Position numbers and translations under genes: made by a program. A model generated the notes under the pieces. That model was not told the DNA's origin. It did no database searches and saw nothing but the letters and a program-made list of their open reading frames with translations. A DNA stretch of 64,000 nt from Anagrus nilaparvatae (taxonomy: Eukaryota; Arthropoda; Insecta; Hymenoptera; Mymaridae): the NCBI GenBank assembly GCA_022575985.1, contig JAKSXM010000007.1:25298501-25362500 (forward strand), in the 5' to 3' direction. Shown here piece after piece: positions 61,801 to 64,000 of this stretch. Each line of letters starts with the position of its first letter. Position 1 is the first letter of the stretch.

Positions 61801-64000
61801 TTGACATACATTTCCAAAAATAACCCTTAGTCTAATATGCATAAAATAAAATTTTGATTTAAAAAAAAATAAATATTTACATATTTTATTTAAAATAAAT
61901 AAAAAAAAAAAAAAATTGACATTTAAAAAAAAAAACATGCATTTAAATATGTATGATCCATAAATAAACAAGTAAATAAAAACCATTACATACATACATT
62001 GATTTAAATATATATAATCCGAAAATTTGCAGAAAAGCTTTTATAAAATCCATATATAAATAAAAAAAAATTTTTTATACATATATACTGATTTTATCAA
62101 TATTTAGCAGTGAATAAAGTGAGAATATGAAAATACATTAGCATATTATAGTGACATTGGATAAAATTATAGATATGTAAACATATGTTGTTAGACACAA
62201 TCAAGTTAAATTATTACCTGTTTACTGTTAGTCATAGGCAAGCCCATTCTAAATAACTTAACACGTATACAAGATTTAAAGGGTGGATTCGTTTCTAGAT
62301 ATAATGTGTAGGTTCAATATTTTTAACAAACGAGATAATTTATGTACAGGATTAGTGTATTAGTTTAAGCAGATAAATCAATATTACTTTTTATAATTTT
62401 AAAAATATAAACTTTTTCAGGTTTATCATAAATGGATAAATAAGTAGTTCAATAAATATCTCGATAAATATATTTATAATGTTTTTCGATAATTCAATAC
62501 GAGAATCGTACGTTAAGTAGCTTTCAATATTAAAACAGGGGAGTATTGATTTTTTTATACACGTTAGACTGTTGCTTGTTTATCAGTTTCTGTAGGAAAA
62601 TAAACTTTTTTAAACATTAACAAAAGTTTTAATTTTATATTCATCAAAGTTTTTTAATTTTCAAAAACTTGTTTCATTGGCACTTTAAAAAATAACATTA
62701 AATTACGATTTACAAACATAAAAGCGATGGAGAAGGGTGAGGTTTCTATAAACTTTGGGCAAGCGGACGATCCTTAGTGCCATGAAGTGTTTGTAAAAAT
62801 TCGATAAAAATAATGGTTACTTTAAAAAACTCTTTCAATTGCCTTGAGACTGTTCTATACTTGAAATTGGTTTAAATCGCTAGAGCAGAAAAATCTCAAA
62901 GTAAATAAATGGCACTTAAAGTCAGACTCAAAGAAAGCTTTTGAAAATAGAAAAAAGTATTAATTCATAAACTTGGTATCGATTTGGTACCCAGCAACTA
63001 AAACCTAAAGTTTTACTATTCCAGCGAGTAGTTCAATTCTTGTTTTTATTATTTGTATCATCATTTTATGTATTTTTTTTTTATAAAATAAAAATTTATT
63101 AAAACTTCAAAACAAGAACGAGGAAGTTATTTTTATTGACAAGGATATATTATTTTTTATAGTATTACGTATTTTTAATAATCAGGATTAGGTCATATCT
63201 CATATAATAATTTTTTTTACCCATTTTTTTTTCATTATGTAATTATTATATATATAATTATTAATTAAGTAAAAAAATTTAATACAAAATCATGATTTAA
63301 TCTTATATATGATAAATTATGTTTAAATTTAAAAATAAAAAAGAAACTGAAAAAAAAAAATTAAAATTAACATTTATTTTGGTATATGAAGTAATTAAAA
63401 TAAAATTTATTTATGTGTGTGTATGTAAAGTTTCTTATGCTTTAAATTTAAAAAAAATGTATGCTTAGACGTCATAGAATTTATTTACATTTTTAAATTT
63501 AATAAAAATAAATAAATTTTCTTTTATGTTCTATATAATACACAGAAATAAAAAAAAAAAACATTTTATAAATAAACTTGTTAATTAAGTTGTTTAATTA
63601 TTTAATAAAATAAAAGTTTTTTAATATCTGGTCTTCTTTTGAATTTAATTTTTTAATGCCACTTATATTTTTTAATACAACTTAAAACCTGAATTTTAAA
63701 AGCTTTTTTAGATTTAAATAATTAATTATGTTTTTATGAAAAAATCTCAAAGTGGGCCAATCCTAATCTTAGTTTATGTGGAAATAAATGAAATATTATA
63801 TCATCATAAATTCCTAAAAATATCTATTATTTAATTAATCTTTTTCCAGGTATTTTTATAAAAAACCCTGACTTTTCCTGACATTCTAGAGACAAAATTA
63901 AAATCCCTGACTTTCTCTAACTTTTCCAAACCGAGTGGCAACCCTGTGCTCAATCTGGGTACGTAACTCTTCTCCTGCCTTGTTATCATCTGCTAGTAAT
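58893..64000 (-). other. Upstream region of the NCS-2-type gene
   Basis: If the acceptor at 58894-58893 is used, this holds a 5' UTR intron and, perhaps beyond the window, the promoter. It has no recognisable coding exon or RNA gene. A foldback at about 61178-61536 and an M2-type end near 61825 are the only structures seen. The frames at 59461-59694 and 61762-61995 are low-complexity. Confidence 0.6.
61093..61585. mobile_element. Foldback with ATCACAAAA-rich arms
   Basis: CGAGGGGCTATCGTCTTGGA at 61178 is the inverse of the block ending at 61536 (minus strand CGAGGGGCTACCGTCTTGGA); both continue AATC(A/G)C. The inner arms hold TTTTTTGTGATTTT on the left and repeated AAAAATCACAAAAAATCACG on the right. 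Outside, GGTGTACTCGCA occurs in direct orientation at about 61093 and 61559, a possible long flanking repeat. Confidence 0.6.

Noticed and set aside
62700..62790. GGGCAAGCGGACGATCC resembling the Nca exon 2 region (GGACACTTAAGC, CCCAAGCGG)
   Set aside because: Only a short chance word match. Neither strand translates to an NCS segment.

Overview
The window is very AT-rich eukaryotic nuclear DNA with long introns, consensus GT-AG splice sites, non-LTR retrotransposon fragments and many small inverted-repeat elements. The conserved proteins are arthropod-type neuronal calcium sensors. An insect fits best; a parasitoid hymenopteran is a guess from base composition and repeat style, not something the sequence proves.

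Only two protein-coding host genes can be supported. Both are on the minus strand and encode N-myristoylated EF-hand neuronal calcium sensors (NCS). The first is complete: four coding exons (58873-58763, 42339-42196, 19239-19111, 13416-13240) join in frame into a 186-residue protein of the Drosophila CG7646 / nematode NCS-2 type, spread over about 45.6 kb because its introns are 16.4, 23.0 and 5.7 kb. The second, neurocalcin (Nca), starts 4.8 kb downstream. Its first two coding exons (8438-8369 and 2991-2873; 63 residues) are present and the rest lies beyond position 1. The two genes are therefore tandem paralogues in the same orientation. A tRNA-Ser(UGA) gene sits on the plus strand at 659-740, opposite the Nca transcription unit.

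Layout: 1-8.4 kb is Nca, whose first intron holds a hAT transposase relic and a decayed R1-like LINE. 8.4-13.2 kb is the intergenic stretch, with a row of three small TIR elements. 13.2-19.2 kb holds exons 4 and 3 of the NCS-2-type gene, with two adjacent near-perfect palindromes in the intron between. 19.2-42.2 kb is the giant intron 2, packed with foldback elements, minisatellites, a duplicated segment carrying a short zinc-finger-like reading frame, and a 1.4 kb TIR element. 42.2-58.8 kb is intron 1, with three LINE copies, one having an uninterrupted 768-residue reverse-transcriptase ORF, plus several MITEs. 58.9-64 kb is upstream sequence with no recognisable gene.

I found no CRISPR array, operon or defence-like gene system. 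The points most worth checking are a Gly-to-Cys change in the fourth EF-hand loop of the NCS-2-type protein, the young palindromic element at 14338-14814 flanked by TTAA, the zinc-finger-linker repeat in two copies, and several dispersed TIR families that I cannot assign to a known superfamily.
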